In this document: positions 37,080 to 49,340 of the stretch, one piece after another
Layout: every line of letters begins with the position of its first letter
Numbering within the stretch: position 1 is the stretch's first letter
DNA from: Phragmites australis
Taxonomy: Eukaryota; Streptophyta; Magnoliopsida; Poales; Poaceae
Assembly (NCBI RefSeq): GCF_958298935.1
Contig: NC_084922.1
Span: 16,246,501 to 16,310,500, forward strand
Direction of reading: 5' to 3'
DNA length: 64,000 nt
The notes under the pieces: generated by a model
The model's input: only the letters and a program-made list of their open reading frames with translations
Databases searched by the model: none
Told to the model about the DNA's origin: nothing
Program-made: the position numbers and the translations under genes

Positions 37080-39883
37080 CACTGCAAATAAAACACATAC
37101 GCTATACCGAGGATGTTACACAAATAATACACGATGCAAAAAACACATTAAAAACTAAAAATATCGAGCACAACAATTACACACAAATTATCACATAGTT
37201 CTTACATCACGAAAATAAGTAATACACAAATAATACAATTTAGTTCACACGTCACGTACACAAGTAATACACAACTAATACAACTTAGTTCTCACATCAC
37301 GTACATAAGTAATACACAACTAATACAACATAGTTCTCACATCATGATCATCAATAGTACACTTAATTCCTATATAGCATATCCCTTGTTGTTCGTCCCG
37401 CGCTTGTCCATTTCTTGTCCTCCACGAACACCTCTCCCACATCGAGCATTGATAGATGACCCTGCTCCGCATCGCCGCGGTTAGCCTGTGGGAAATCCTT
37501 TGCCTTATGACCCAACTCATCACACTCAGTAAACCTCCTCAAAGGCCCGCTAACCTCAGCTTCATCCATGTCGTTGCGAATATGTGTAGTCTGCGGCCGA
37601 CCACCTTTCCCATGTAGATGTCTAAGCAGCATCATAGGAGGCAGACATATCGACATACCTCTATCATAAACTATGAAGTCACCATATGCACTAAATCCAT
37701 AGAACTCCCCGATCCATGTATGCACCCTACATTTTCCTTCAAGTAGAATTTTGACACATATAGTACGGTTCCCGCACCCACTTGTGACAATGCAGCCAGC
37801 ACGTGAGAACAAGGGACATGGAAAAACTTCGGTTTATTGCAGGTGCATTCACACCATCCATTAAAAACTTGACCTACGTTCACCTCATGAGTAACAATTT
37901 TAGTATTGCTCCCCACCCCTCCTTTTGATCTCAGGGTTATCTCGAAATGATTCTCATTGATGTCCATGCTACGAACCATGTATTGCACTGCCTTCCCGTT
38001 CTTCTTTTGCAAGTATTCCATCATTCGGCTGGCATACGGTGTATGCATTATTGTATAGTGAATAACAGTAGCATGCCTCTTTTGGTAGTACCCAATAATA
38101 CCATACAATATTCCCTCAATGATTGCAACAAAAGGGAGTCCATACAGCCCTCTAATGATCCAGTTGTAAACTTCTACTATGTTGGTCATCATGACACAAT
38201 ACCTACCAAAATACAAAAAAAATCATCAATTTTCAAACATACTAGTTCATACTCCACATCAAAATAACTTGCGAACAACACGTACCTAGCACCTCTGGTG
38301 TCATATATCAAGGACCACTTCTCCTTTGGCTCTACCTCAAACTAGTGTGAGAAACATTTGATATTTCTTGGTGACCTTCTTCTCACATTAAGAGGGTTAA
38401 TGCATGTTCCAAGAGGCAGCCGCGCCTCCGGTACAATGTCATCATCAGTAGGCGGCTTCTTATTCTGCTCCTGGACGTGCACCCTTGTGCACTTATCCAA
38501 TTCCTTCCACAAAGCATTAAACTTACGACTTTAGATTTGATTGCACAACCTCTTAAAGATGTCCATTAGTACCCTGTTCTTGAATTGCTTGTAGAAATTT
38601 GCTCCCATGTGACGCATACACCACCGGTTCTGCAAGTTAGGCCATGGAAACGGCTCACTTGAATCCTCTTGTAGTGTCTTTATAGCAGATAAGATCCCAA
38701 CATGTCGATCATGTATAATGCAAATATTTGGTTGATCGTGGACAATCCTAGCCTTAATGTGCCTAAAAAACCGGAGCCAGCTTAGCCTGCTCTCACCCTC
38801 CACAAACGTAAATGCTAAATGAAGTATCTGGTTATTTGCATCAACACCAATTGCAGTGAGAATCTGACCTTTGTACTTTCTAGTCAAGAATGTGCCATCC
38901 ACACAAAGCAAATGACAACAATGCTAGAAGGACTGAATGCACTGACCCAAAGAAAAGAAAGCATGTCAAAAAATCTGGCCTGGTTTCCATCAAATTTAGT
39001 CTCCTTGAAAGCAGTGTATGTGTTAGGATTTCTTTCCTTCATAATTTCAAGGACACTAGGAAGGTTGCAATAAGAAGCATCATAAGTATCTCAGCGCTTC
39101 TCCAAGGCTTTTTGCTTCGTACACCAAGCCTTTTGATAAGTAATCTCATATTTGAACTGTCATAATATGGATCGTTGGATGAAAGAGCATTCCTTATCCC
39201 GCTTTTCAATAATCTCAATGAACAATTCATTTGCAAAAGTACAATAGTGAGGTTATGGTGCTTTCAACCTACGTTTTCCAACTTATAATTGTGTTCAACC
39301 ACTCTAGAAGCTACCCAATGGGCCGCATGCTTCGGCTTGTATGCATGAACAACAAAGCTGCATCTAGGAGTTTTATGCTTCACATTGTACTTTTCTAGGG
39401 TTGACACAGTAACCCATACCTCCTTGTGTGATGTCACTACCCACCGTACTACTGCAACCTTCATTTCAGACCGATTGGGAAATGCCTGATTTAGGTGAAC
39501 CATAGTTGATCCATACTCCCAAGAGGAATCATGGTTTTCCATAACTTGCATCTTCGCTTCCTCATGCAAGTTCCATTGATCTGGGATGGTAGCTTTAGAA
39601 GATGCATCATCGTCGTCGTCATCACCGTCATTGTCATCATCATCCTCCACATTTGCAGATTGCAGTAAAGATTGTTCCTCGTGTACCGTGTTACAGTCCA
39701 TGTTCTTGAGATCAACAAGAATTTTTTCAATTTCCTCCCCTGCATCAGCCTGACCCTCAACCTCTGTCGCCTGCCTATGCACAACAACATCTGCCTTAGC
39801 CTTATGTCGTTGCTCAACTTCTTCCCTCGCCACTGCATTCCCCCGCATATCCACTTCTTCTGTAGGTGTCATTGCACTGCTAC

Positions 39884-41588
39884 TGTAGTGAAAATAGCTC
39901 TATTAGGTTATGATTGTGATTTTGGTGATTAATGATAATATAGTCATTGGGACAAACATGTTTATCAAGAATATATGTTAGTATGTCTCATGGATGCAAT
40001 ACATCAAGAAGCCACCGTAGCCGGGACAAAATTTGATTGAATTGGAGAAGTTCTAGATAATTGACCTCACCGGAAGGTCCGGTGTAGAGGAGTTTGACTG
40101 GAGCATTGTGTATAGAAGCTGATAGCCTCACCGGATAGTCCGGTGCTCTATGTATTGAACTTACCGAAGTATTTCTGACAAAGGGAGAGAAAACCGAGGA
40201 CCTCACCGAATAGTCTGGTGATCTACACAGGGTAACGCCGAAGCATTTCTTAAAGAAAAGAAGGCGAGTGCAAAAGACTGAAGATCAACCCACCGGAAGG
40301 TCCGGTGCTTGGTTTGTGCACACTGGAGTATAGCACTGGAATATTTCTTGCAGAAGCGACTGCAAGTGCTGAAGAATGGAGATCAACTCACCAGATAGTC
40401 CGGTGATCACAGAGATAGTTGCACCAGAGTATTGTCAAGGAAAAGAAGAGAAGGTTTAACCCACCGGATGGTCCGATGTGAATGGAATGAACATTGGATG
40501 AATGCACTAGAGTATTTTACACAGAGAGACTGTAAATGCTCAGATGACTCAAGATAATTCACCGAAAGGTCCAGTGATGGATTTGAAGGCATACCGGATT
40601 ATACAGTGTTCACAAAGGCTTTGAGTGGAGTTCTAACAACTAGTTTCTGATTTTGTACTCTTCGGATGATCCAATGTTAGTACTACTGTTCTCATTAGAT
40701 CATCCGGTGTTAACAGCTTTTCTGAGCTGTTGGGAAAATGACTAGTTGGCGGGTTTGAGACTATAAATACCCCTACACTAAGTCATTTGATGGTGTGGCT
40801 TGCTGCTGGAGTCTAGAGGAAGCTCATATACACTTAAGATGACATCCAAGCCATCAAAGTACTTAAAGTGATCATTAAATATAATCAAGCACAAGATTAG
40901 AGTGTTTAGTGCTTATAGGCCTAGAGTGAGTTGTAACTAGTGCTGCAGCTTGAAGAAGAGATAACGGAGTGATGCTAGCTTGTACCGAGTGGTACGTCGA
41001 CGCCTTGGAGTCTTGGTGGCTCGCCGGCATCTTGGGCCTTGGTGGCTCAAGCTTATTGACTCTCCGACTTGGTGTGGAGCAACGGCAAGACATGTGTATG
41101 AAAACGTGGAGACATTTGCCTTGGTGGCTCAAGCTCTGAAGTGATCACGACGGCAAGTGACCGGAATAGAGGCTAGTAATGAGACCTTGCCTTGACTTGA
41201 TGGCTCATGCTTGATACCTTATCTTGGTGACTAGGTAGCTCAAGAGCCATGACCGGAAGAGACTTGGTGACTAGGAGCATATCCTTGGTGAAGCTCCAAT
41301 ATGGACTAGAGGTGACATTCATGCCATCAATATCACGGAATAAAAATCCCTTCTGTCGAGTTTGTCTCTCTACCTTATTTATGTTTTCACACTTACATAC
41401 TTACAATTTACATTGCTAGAGTAGGTTGCAATCCTCTTGAGCAGTAGAGTAGACACACTAGATAAACCTAGAGTATATTTAGATATAAATTAAGATAGGT
41501 TTATTTTATGAAGTTTTTAGAGCCAATTTATTTTAGATTTCTAAGTATCCTAATTCACCCCTTTCTTAGAATGTCACCGTTCCTCACA
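39884..41588 (+). mobile_element. Solo LTR (1705 bp), TSD GCTAC
   Basis: Starts TGTAGTGAAAATAGC and ends CCTCACA with GCTAC at 39879-39883 and 41589-41593. The ending AATTCACCCCTTTCTTAGA is like that of SIRE/Maximus copia LTRs; this assignment is by resemblance. It cuts the MULE transposase gene between its N-terminal and core parts. The family-typical palindromic CACCGG...CCGGTG motifs fill its first half. Confidence 0.93.
40068..40710 (+). repeat. Dispersed 17-bp palindromes, consensus CACCGGATAGTCCGGTG
   Basis: About ten exact or decayed copies, for example 40068-40084 (CACCGGAAGGTCCGGTG) and 40129-40145 (CACCGGATAGTCCGGTG), then near 40204, 40292, 40390, 40462, 40561, 40595, 40663 and 40693. 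Spacing varies from 60 to 100 bases. They sit in the U3-like part of the solo LTR. Confidence 0.8.
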
Positions 41589-41942
41589 GCTACCGTTATA
41601 TGCTTTTCTTAGACAAGCTTGCACCAGTATATTAAACTCAGCCCCACGACACCAGCACCACTCCAACCATTGCAACCACTTCTCCATCTGATTCACCTGT
41701 TTCAACTCCCAACAAACTGGATCAAATGTATGAGTCCACATGCAATGCACTGTAATTGAATAAACGTAAAGGTCAAACTGAAAATATTGGATGAACCACA
41801 TTCTTATCTCCTTCATCCTTGTACCATATGGGTTTGGGTACTCAATGGTAATAAACGAAAAATTACTCAAATCAACACCCAATGGACCGTTATTGATTTG
41901 ATTATTTTCATATAAAACTCTAAGAGTTATAGTGTTTGACAT

Positions 41943-42889
41943 AACTACGACCTAAAATAAATATATTGAATAAATTACCAAGTTAATTTCATATGACTAA
42001 CTTCAAATGTAGCAAATAATAACTACATTTCTAAAACAATATATTAAAAAACTGTACAAAACCTAACTATACTTAGAACAAATATCTCAAATAAAATTAT
42101 ATGTTACATCTATCTAATATGTATAACTTCCAACAAAACCTCAAATTAAATTGCACATCTATAATACCATTGCTAATTCTATAATTAACTTCCTGACTCG
42201 TATATCCTAAAGTAAATATTGCATACGTATAATAATTAGAACCTATTTTTTATTATTTCTATGGACATCTACAACTACAAAATACCTCAAATTAAATTGT
42301 ACACCTATAATAACATTACAAAATCTATATTTTATTTTCTGACTCATTTATCTTATAGTAAATATTGCATTCGTCTAATAATTATAACCTAATATTAATT
42401 ATATCACACCGACGCTACAATTTTTACAATAAAACTACATTTTCTAAATTATTTCCTTACTCTATTTTTACATCGCACTATAATTTCTACAACTAAACTA
42501 AATTTTCTAAACTATACTAAAATTACATCTAAAATTTCTAAACTACTTTACATTATTTATACAAACAAGAAAAAACATAAAAAATTACCTTCCAAAAAAG
42601 ATGTTTCTCCTTCCTCCTCCTCTCCTCCTTCATCCGGCCCCTCTCCCTCCTTCTTCTTCTGGCCTCTCTCCCTCCTTCTCTTTTCTCTCCTTTCTCCTTC
42701 CTTCCTCCTTCCTCCTTCCTCCCCTCCTTCTTCTTCCTCGCTCTTTTCTCTCTCGCTCCGCTCGCCTAAGTGCAAATCATGCAGAACACAAATGGCATTG
42801 AGAGGATGAGGGGCTGCGCGCATAAGGGCGAACAGTTTTCGTGCCCCAAGACGTGAAAACCTTCGGTTTTCGAGCTCTCAGATCGCAAC
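41943..42889 (-). other. Leader of the long MULE transposase with a GA-rich tract
   Basis: No gene. Plus-strand 42600-42770 is almost pure C/T, that is GA rich in transposase sense, some 700 bases before the start codon. The sister MULE has a GA-rich block at 49410-49460, also before its transposase. The poly-glutamate ORF across it is compositional. Confidence 0.6.
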
Positions 42890-43721
42890 TGAAAGTGCAT
42901 CTAGCCCTTATTTGTGGTTTTAGTAATTAATGACAATACCTATAGACTAACAATGGTGGTGAGTTTGTTTGTAGGTTGTTCCATAGGTAATGCATTGAGA
43001 GACATGCATGAGCTCTAGGTGTATGGGGAGATTGAAAATGCATCAAGATGAATGAGCTCTTAGTGCTTCTTATAAGGAGAAAGAAAAGCTCAAAAAGATT
43101 GGCAATAAACTTGAAGACTAAGTTACTTGTGGAGATCAAGTAACTAAAGGTATGATATTATCAATATAGTTTTATGGACTAACATGTGTGCTATGTACTT
43201 AAGAATGAGTGAAAGCTTTGCGATAATAGACCGTGTGAGGTCATGGAAAGCTATGAGTGATTCGCATCAATCATATGAAGAATCAAGAAGAGATGGAGTG
43301 AACATTATACGAAAGTTAGCAACCCTCAAGGTTTGAATGAAAGAAGCGGTATTTGAAAGTTATTCAAATGCTCAAAGTGGTTCAAATAAGTTTTATCTTT
43401 GAATGGGAGAATCCAGATTTACCCGGAGATTCCGGAAATGTACAACCCGGATACTCTGATGAACAGGATTTTCAAGATTTTCAATTAATATTTTCTTATA
43501 TATCTTTTTCTAGAATTGAATAATTTTTGTTACCTTAATATTGTAACTTTCACACTTATTTAGAGTGATTGTGCACTAACTGAGCCAAGCATATTTAGGT
43601 TTTTCTCTTGTGAAAAATCTGTTAATTTATATTCCGCTACAAGTTTAAACCAACAGAAAAAGGGACGAATTTTTGTAAAAACGTCTATTCACCCCCTCTA
43701 GGCGACATCATTGTCCTTTCA
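42890..43721 (+). mobile_element. Solo LTR (832 bp), copia SIRE/Maximus-like, TSD GCAAC
   Basis: Begins TGAAAGTGCATCTAGCCC, ends TTGTCCTTTCA, with the near-terminal TTCACCCCCTCTAGG typical of this copia group. The duplication GCAAC is exact at 42885-42889 and 43722-43726. It splits the right terminal region of the long MULE. Confidence 0.95.
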
Positions 43722-44040
43722 GCAACAACTCTGACATGTCAATATTATTCGCGTGCTGAGGCCATGACAACCTGTTTTCACAACCTCAGGACAACTAATT
43801 TTCGCTCTTTTCAATCACGAAAACCACCTTATTACGCCCACGTGGGGATTCACGTGGGTTTTTGAATATCGAGGCCACGAAAACCCATTTTTCCCATTAT
43901 AAGGCGGCGAAAACACAGATTTCGCGTCCTCAGGATAAGAAAACTCATTTTTCACGGGACCAAGCCGCAAAATAGGTATTATTTTTATAAATTTTGGTGT
44001 TTTCATACTATTTTTAAAATTTCTGTACAAAATTATAATA
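43722..44040. repeat. Right terminal inverted repeat region of the long MULE
   Basis: Repeated blocks of the form CGAAAAC...CCTCAGGA...; inverse of 29145-29480. It begins before the solo LTR (42830-42884) and continues after it. Confidence 0.65.
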
Positions 44041-44249
44041 TTAAACAAATTCCGATTTCCTCGGCTGCCAGACCGAGATCTAACGACTAACGTCTTCTAC
44101 CTTCCAACCTTATTTCTCCTGACAACCCCTTCCTCCATGCTGGCAAGCTCACTGGCGCAACGCTCCCACCCCGTCCTCCTCCTCGCGTCTCCAGCAGCTC
44201 CCGCCGGTTAGCAGCTCCCAGGTTGAGCCCTTTGTTCTTTTAGTTGTAA
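44041..44249 (+). other. Exon-like GC-rich fragment, identity unknown
   Basis: Between the MULE end and the Harbinger element lies a short stretch with an ATG at 44137 opening a frame (MLASSLAQRSHPVLLLASP) of 22 codons. It looks like a 5' leader with a transit-peptide-like start, but nothing after it supports a gene. Confidence 0.25.
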
Positions 44250-44759
44250 GGCCATCTTCAATAGAATCCTTAAAATTTCATCCTCTAAAATACTATTATA
44301 GCATCCCTATCACTATTGCAGCATCCCTCATTCCCTTCATCTCCAACAGAATCTCCTTATTTCATCCTCTATCTTCTCTTTCCTATATTATAATATTTTA
44401 CGTCCAACCGACATAACCGCCGTCGCAGCATCCTGTTTCACTGGTTCTGCTACGGTCTAACGTTATTGGTACGAAATAATTTAATTTGTCATGGTGTACA
44501 TGTAAATGTGGTCAGCATTTTTTGGGTGTTTACAATTTTAGACCCGTAAAAAAGCAGTACGCTGACATTGTTTGCAACAACATCAATTGTGGTGTCTTGC
44601 ACTAGAAGGAAGCTTGCAAAGCAAGGAACAAGCCAGCTTGTGGCCGAAGCCTCCGAAGTTGTAACTTGTAGGGGAAGGCTAAGCAGTGTCTTCCTTCAGA
44701 AGGTTCGACCAGGCACTACATATAGGAGGAAGAGGACCTCTCATTTGCAAGCCACGAAA

Positions 44760-45628
44760 TGGATCCTCGTGAAACCTGGAAGTAGTACATGAGAGAGCTA
44801 TGTTTCTCCAATGATTCTTCCGATGAGGAAGATGATTTGGTCCTAGCGACTCTTACCGCATGGCATGCGGACGTCAAAGGTTCTCGCCGAGGGCCGTGGG
44901 GCGGGTCCGTCCCCGGCCACCAGCGCATACACAGGAATCGGATGGAGGGCCACAATTGGTTGTACAACGACTACTTTGCAGACTCCGCGGTGTACCCTGA
45001 CTACATTTTTCATCGCAGGTAACATTGTACATTGGGGTTTCCGTTTCAAAGTGGTACGTACCTACGGTGTGTGAAGTAGTAATGGTCGGTTGTCGTGCAA
45101 GTTCAGGATGAAACGTGACCTCTACTGCAAGATTGTGAAGGAGGTTGAGGACCATGACCTGTGGTTCCAGCAAAGGAGGAACGTTGCAGGAGAGCTTGGG
45201 CTGTCATCCTTGTAAAAAGTAACTGCGGCTTTCTGTATGTTAGCATACGATGCTCCTGCAGATTCTCTCGACGAGTGTCTCCAGCTAGGGGAGAGCACCA
45301 TCATTAAGAGTATGAGGCGGTTCGTGCGTGCTATTGTTGAGGTGTTCGGTGACAAGTACCTCCGTGCTCCGAACGAGGAGGACACTGCTCGATTGCTGGA
45401 TATGAACCAGCGTCGAGGGTTCCCGGGATGCTTGGAAGCATTGATTGCATGCATTGGAGGTGGAAGAACTGTCCCACGGCGTGGTCCGATTCTTTCAGGG
45501 GCCATGTCAATGCCCCGACTATCATTCTAGAGGCCGTGGCGTCGTAGGACTTATGGATTTGGTATGCCTTCTTCGGAATGCCAGGTTCATTGAACAACAT
45601 CAATGTGCTGCACCGAGCCCCCACTAAA
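44760..45628 (+). pseudogene. PIF/Harbinger (Pong-like) transposase, truncated
   Basis: The start MDPRETWK at 44760 is followed by an in-frame TAG, then NDSSDEEDDL, GHNWLYNDYFADSAVYPDYI (near 44960), and after a shift KRDLYCKIVKEVEDHDLWFQ (45110). RFVRAIVEVFGDKYL lies near 45330. The first catalytic Asp is in GMLGSIDCMHWRWKNC, read in another frame near 45430. APTIILEAVAS, a TAG, and DLWIWYAFFGMPGSLNNINV end at about 45610. The second and third catalytic acids of the DDE domain are missing, so it cannot act. Confidence 0.9.
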
Positions 45629-46275
45629 GGTAACAGGTAAATACGACAGTTTATCATCCTAGGAAAAAAGAACCATGTTTCTTCCTCGACATAACCAAAT
45701 TTGCTTCAAACATGTACACAATTAAAGGCATCCAGTTCATGACCTAACACAATGTGGCAACTATATTGATCTTCCAATGCATTACAGCTTCCTATCATAA
45801 CCAAACTGTGTACTCACATCTACATTACAGCAATTGGCACAATTTCCCTCCTAGGCAAACAACATTCCTATGGACCCAAACTTTGCCGACAAGCAATCCT
45901 ACCAGCCATACAAAGACCATAGCTCAATTACAGCCATACAAAGCTCAATTGCCATTCCTACAAACTGAACAAACACTACAGCACGATTTGAATACATTGA
46001 TCATGGACATTTAGGTTCAGTTGGTGCTGATTTAGTCGAAGTGGCATACAACAATCCTATCAAAACAACCGTGCCAGAAAAGAATCCTACATTCTGTTGG
46101 ACAGAGATGCATCTCCTGAAAATATAGCCATACAAAGACCATAGCCATGCCAACTATCTGACTGCAATGAAACACATTGTTCATATACACATACATTCAA
46201 TTCCAGAGGAGATTGTTCAGTACCTACAGGCTTCAGCAAATCGTTTCTAGCACAGACGCACTGGTTTTTATTTCC

Positions 46276-46941
46276 CATGCCCCCCTGCCACTACCGTTCA
46301 ATCCACAAATGCATAGGCAAGCAGCACGAATGCAAGATCCAATTTTGTCGACGCTCAGAGGTGTACCTCGGAAATGGGCCAACTCTTCGCCGTCGACCAC
46401 CGAGACTACCCAGTACACTAATGGATGTACCACGGGGGGACGAGAACGCATCGCCACGGCTGAGACCTGAACCTACACCTCGCACCAACGTCACGGCTAC
46501 CAGAGGGGACCGGGCGGCGAGGGACTCGCCGCCTACACCTCGCTACCAGGGGAACGGAAGAAAGGGGATCTGCGGGATGCTTACCACCACCTTGGGGACG
46601 ACCTCAATGCCGCCGAGCAGACGGACGGGGGCGACGATTCCAGCGCGGCCACCGGATCTGCGTCGCTCGCCTCCTCCGCCACGTGAGCAGATGCGGCCTC
46701 TCCCGGCTTCTCCACAGGTCCTCGCTTCCGCCCGACTCCGAAGGCTCCACCATCGCCGCCGCACGGGCTCACCAGCGCCACTTCCGCCGCTCTGTGGGAA
46801 CCGGTTGCTCCTCTCCACTCCGCTCGCGCACAGCAATGCGGAACCAGCATCACGCCGCAAGTTTGCCGACGCCCCTCGCCTCCCCGCAACCCTGTTCAAC
46901 GCGATATTGCTTCCGTTGGAGTTGTTTGCGGACACCTCCAC
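46276..46941 (-). other. GC-rich open stretch in the Harbinger element, function unknown
   Basis: Two overlapping minus-strand frames are open: 132 codons from 46941 (MEVSANNSNG) and 102 codons from 46889. A good donor (GGTGGTAAGC near 46590) follows the second. It may be the first exon of the element's ORF1 or a captured host exon. I recognise no domain. Confidence 0.3.
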
Positions 46942-47004
46942 CCCGCATTTCGGCCTCTACAGTGTTTTGCGGCCGTTTTAGGGACTCCGTTGGAGTTGGT
47001 CTAA

Positions 47005-48162
47005 AGGAACTATACAAATAGGTTGCAGTATAGCAGCACTCTATACTTTTTTACCATCCTCGTTAATAGTGTTAGATTTTGTTAAAAATGCCAAACTTGC
47101 CCATTTGTTAAGTTTGCATGAGGAATGGCATACACAGGATCGTGCGTTTTGCAATGTCATATCCAGGATTTGACAATTTTGCTGTGACAAATAAAATTAT
47201 CCCTTATATTTTCTATGCGGCAGTTTCAGATATGAATATAGAGTAAATTAGGGTGGGATCAATCGGAGCATATCAAGGTTGAATTGAATAGGCAACAAGC
47301 TGGGAATCATCTTTTGGTGAGATGGTGGAGTCGTCGGAGTACAAGTCCATCCAGCGAGATTGAAATTTTGAAGTCCACAATTTAAATTTGTAGATGCGTG
47401 ATAATGACACACTTAAGGATGTGCGATAAATTTATAGATGCGTATTATTTTAAATAATAAAAGAAGGCCACTTAATTTCCAGATGATGGGCTTGTCGAAA
47501 GGTCTCCGTAATAGTTGAGAAGATTTCCTCTAACCCATTTTCTTTATCAAACTCATCGACTTCCCTGTCACAAAGCTCAAGCCACCAGATCGGAGAGTTT
47601 CCTCGACGACGTGCCTTGCTCAAGTCAAACCCAGGGCAGCCACTCGACGTGCCCGCACGGCGCTCGCACCACCGCCGCCGGGCGTACGCGAGTGGGCGCG
47701 CACGAGCCGTGCTGCTCATTCAACTGCCCACGGCGCCGGCAGCGAACGTGTCGTGCCAGACGGGCGGTCGCGGCAGCGGCAGCGTGCTCGCCTGCTGCAA
47801 TCTTTCCGCTCGGGATGCGGCCAGCCGCCCGTCGGACGCGGCGAATGCGCGCTCGACCCGCCCTGGCTGATGGGTTCAGCACGCCGCGCAGGTGACAGCG
47901 CCCGAGTGAGCTGAACGCCTAGTGTTACTGTGGTGGAGGAGCTGGCAGGGTGTTGGTCGGAAGTGCGGCGGCGGGTTGAAGGACACTGAAGACGACAGAG
48001 GATTCAGACGCCAGCCTACCGATGCTGTGGATTCACAGCGACGGGTGTTATCGATTTGTGCATTTCTTTTTGGAGGGGGAGGTGTGGTCGGTTTATGCTC
48101 AAGGGCTGGCCGTGCCAGCAGCTAATTTTCCCGGTTGTGCAAGAAAATTTTGTTTGAAAAAA
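47005..48162. other. Interval without a recognised gene
   Basis: A/T-rich up to 47480. From 47480 to 47900 it is GC rich, with a minus-strand frame of 89 codons (47719-47450, containing WWLELCDREVDEFDKENGLE) and overlapping frames on both strands. The composition recalls a captured gene fragment, but I recognise no family. An A-run ends the interval at about 48162. Confidence 0.4.
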
Positions 48163-49047
48163 AAAAAGGCAATTTTGTTTTGTCGATTGTCTTTCTTAAT
48201 ATAAAATAAACGAATATACTGGCCTCCGTATATATGAATATACATAGCCGTTCATTAAAATAATGATATAACCATAGACTGAAAGGTGAAAAGCTGACTC
48301 AAAACAAATGATCATTATAGAAAAATAAACAAACGCCTTATCAAGGACTACATATCTGATTGCTAAACCGCCATCCAATTTATAAATTGTGTATAGGACA
48401 AAAAAAATAGTGTACTACTTTGTAGTCTAAGATCAGGGAATCATGTGCTCTGCGCAACAATCTATCAACACCACAAGGCAAACATCGACCTAGTCAAAAC
48501 ACCTTCTGCATTTCTCATGTCCCAAATGGACCAAAGTGTCGTGGCTAGAAAGGTGTTGAGCTTGTTTGGTTTGAGTCCCAACCTACCAACCTACCGTACC
48601 AAATTTTTGGTATGACCAAGTTAGGGCATGACTAAAATATTGACAATGTGAAGACGTTTGAATTGCAGCCTTACCAATAGTCTCAAAGATTGCTATTTTT
48701 TCTACAGTTGTTATTATGATGACATGCGGGACCCATGTACCACTTAATCTTTTTATCAAAATATAGAATATGGATCTTATTTGATGTATTAAATCACAAG
48801 GAATACAATGGTGCAAATGAATCATTAATATGATTTACAGTTTAGAGAATAGAGTCAGTTGAAACTTACAAATCAAAAAGTGATAGAATGTACTGCAGCC
48901 AACCATATATTGACACCTCACCAAAGCTATAGGTAGCAGCTGCGCCAAATCATTGGTGATCTTTTTGCCTGCTCGTGTTTCGCCACCGATTTGACTTGCT
49001 TGCAGTTGAACTTCCGTTGGTGGGCCAACTTTTGGTAGCTATCTAAG

Positions 49048-49340
49048 GAGTTTTTTTTATATTTTTTATAAAAATTTAAATAAATAGATTTCCGGCAGAA
49101 GTATTTGTAAAATTAGGCGCCTACAGCCCTCTCAAGAGGCTGCAGTCCTCTGAGAGGGCGGTTAGGGGTTCTAACCGACCCATAACCGCCCCCTGAGAGG
49201 GCGGTAGGCCTAACCGCCCCCTCAGAGGGTAGGTACGGCCTCCTCGCCTGGCCCGACGCCTTACCGTCCCCTGAGGGGGCGGGTAGAGGTCCTTACCGCC
49301 CTCTTAGGCCGCGATAAGGGGCCTCCCTGCCCGCTGCGTC
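49048..49340. repeat. Left TIR and GC-rich palindromic region of the MULE
   Basis: The first 100 or so bases (A/T rich, with TTTAAATAAATAGATT) match the other end in inverse orientation. Then come several copies of self-complementary blocks such as CCCTCTGAGAGGGCGGT and ACCGCCCCCTGAGAGGGCGG. Confidence 0.88.

Larger units (their letters stand above)
37363..41942 (-). pseudogene. MURA-type MULE transposase, split by a solo LTR
   Basis: The N-terminal part starts at 41942 (MSNTITLRVLYENN). The coding strand is cut at 41588/39884 by a solo LTR and resumes with an acidic stretch (DDDDNDGDDDDDDA near 39630) and the MuDR DNA-binding-like region (RSEMKVAVVRWV near 39450). Catalytic core: first Asp in CVDGTFLTRKYKGQ (38900), second in CIIHDRH (38720), Glu in NIVEVYNW (38180). 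SWIM zinc finger CTCNKPKFFHVPCSH lies near 37830. A degenerate zinc knuckle CDELGHKAKDF near 37510 ends the protein. Stops and shifts make it non-functional. Confidence 0.9.
29145..44040 (-). mobile_element. Long MULE with three genes, about 15 kb with nested insertions
   Basis: In minus-strand order: right terminal region, GA-rich leader, MURA-type transposase (41942-37363), PMD gene (37079-34407), GRF zinc-finger gene (33300-32745), left terminal region. The ends are built of related blocks. The left reads TTTTCGTGG, ATATTCGAAAA, ACGTGGGC, CGAAAATT. The reverse-complemented right end has TTTTCGTGG, ATATTCAAAAA, ACGTGGGC, CGAAAATT in the same order. Exact outer limits and target duplication were not found. 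Four solo LTRs lie within (29619-32578 with one nested inside, 39884-41588, 42890-43721). Removing them leaves about 9.4 kb. Confidence 0.82.
44250..47001 (+). mobile_element. PIF/Harbinger element (2752 bp), TSD TAA
   Basis: The left end GGCCATCTTCAATAGAATCC and the reverse-complemented right end GACCAACTCCAACGGAGTCC are imperfect terminal inverted repeats. TAA stands on both sides (44247-44249, 47002-47004), as expected for Harbinger insertion at TWA. It holds a truncated Pong-like transposase on the plus strand and a GC-rich open stretch on the minus strand. The middle (45640-46240) shows nothing recognisable. Confidence 0.88.

Noticed and set aside
40068..40710. CRISPR-like array
   Set aside because: Repeats are short, degenerate palindromes with uneven spacing, in a plant LTR.
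42557..42823. Glu/Arg-rich 88-codon ORF on the minus strand
   Set aside because: Produced by the C/T-rich tract; low complexity only.
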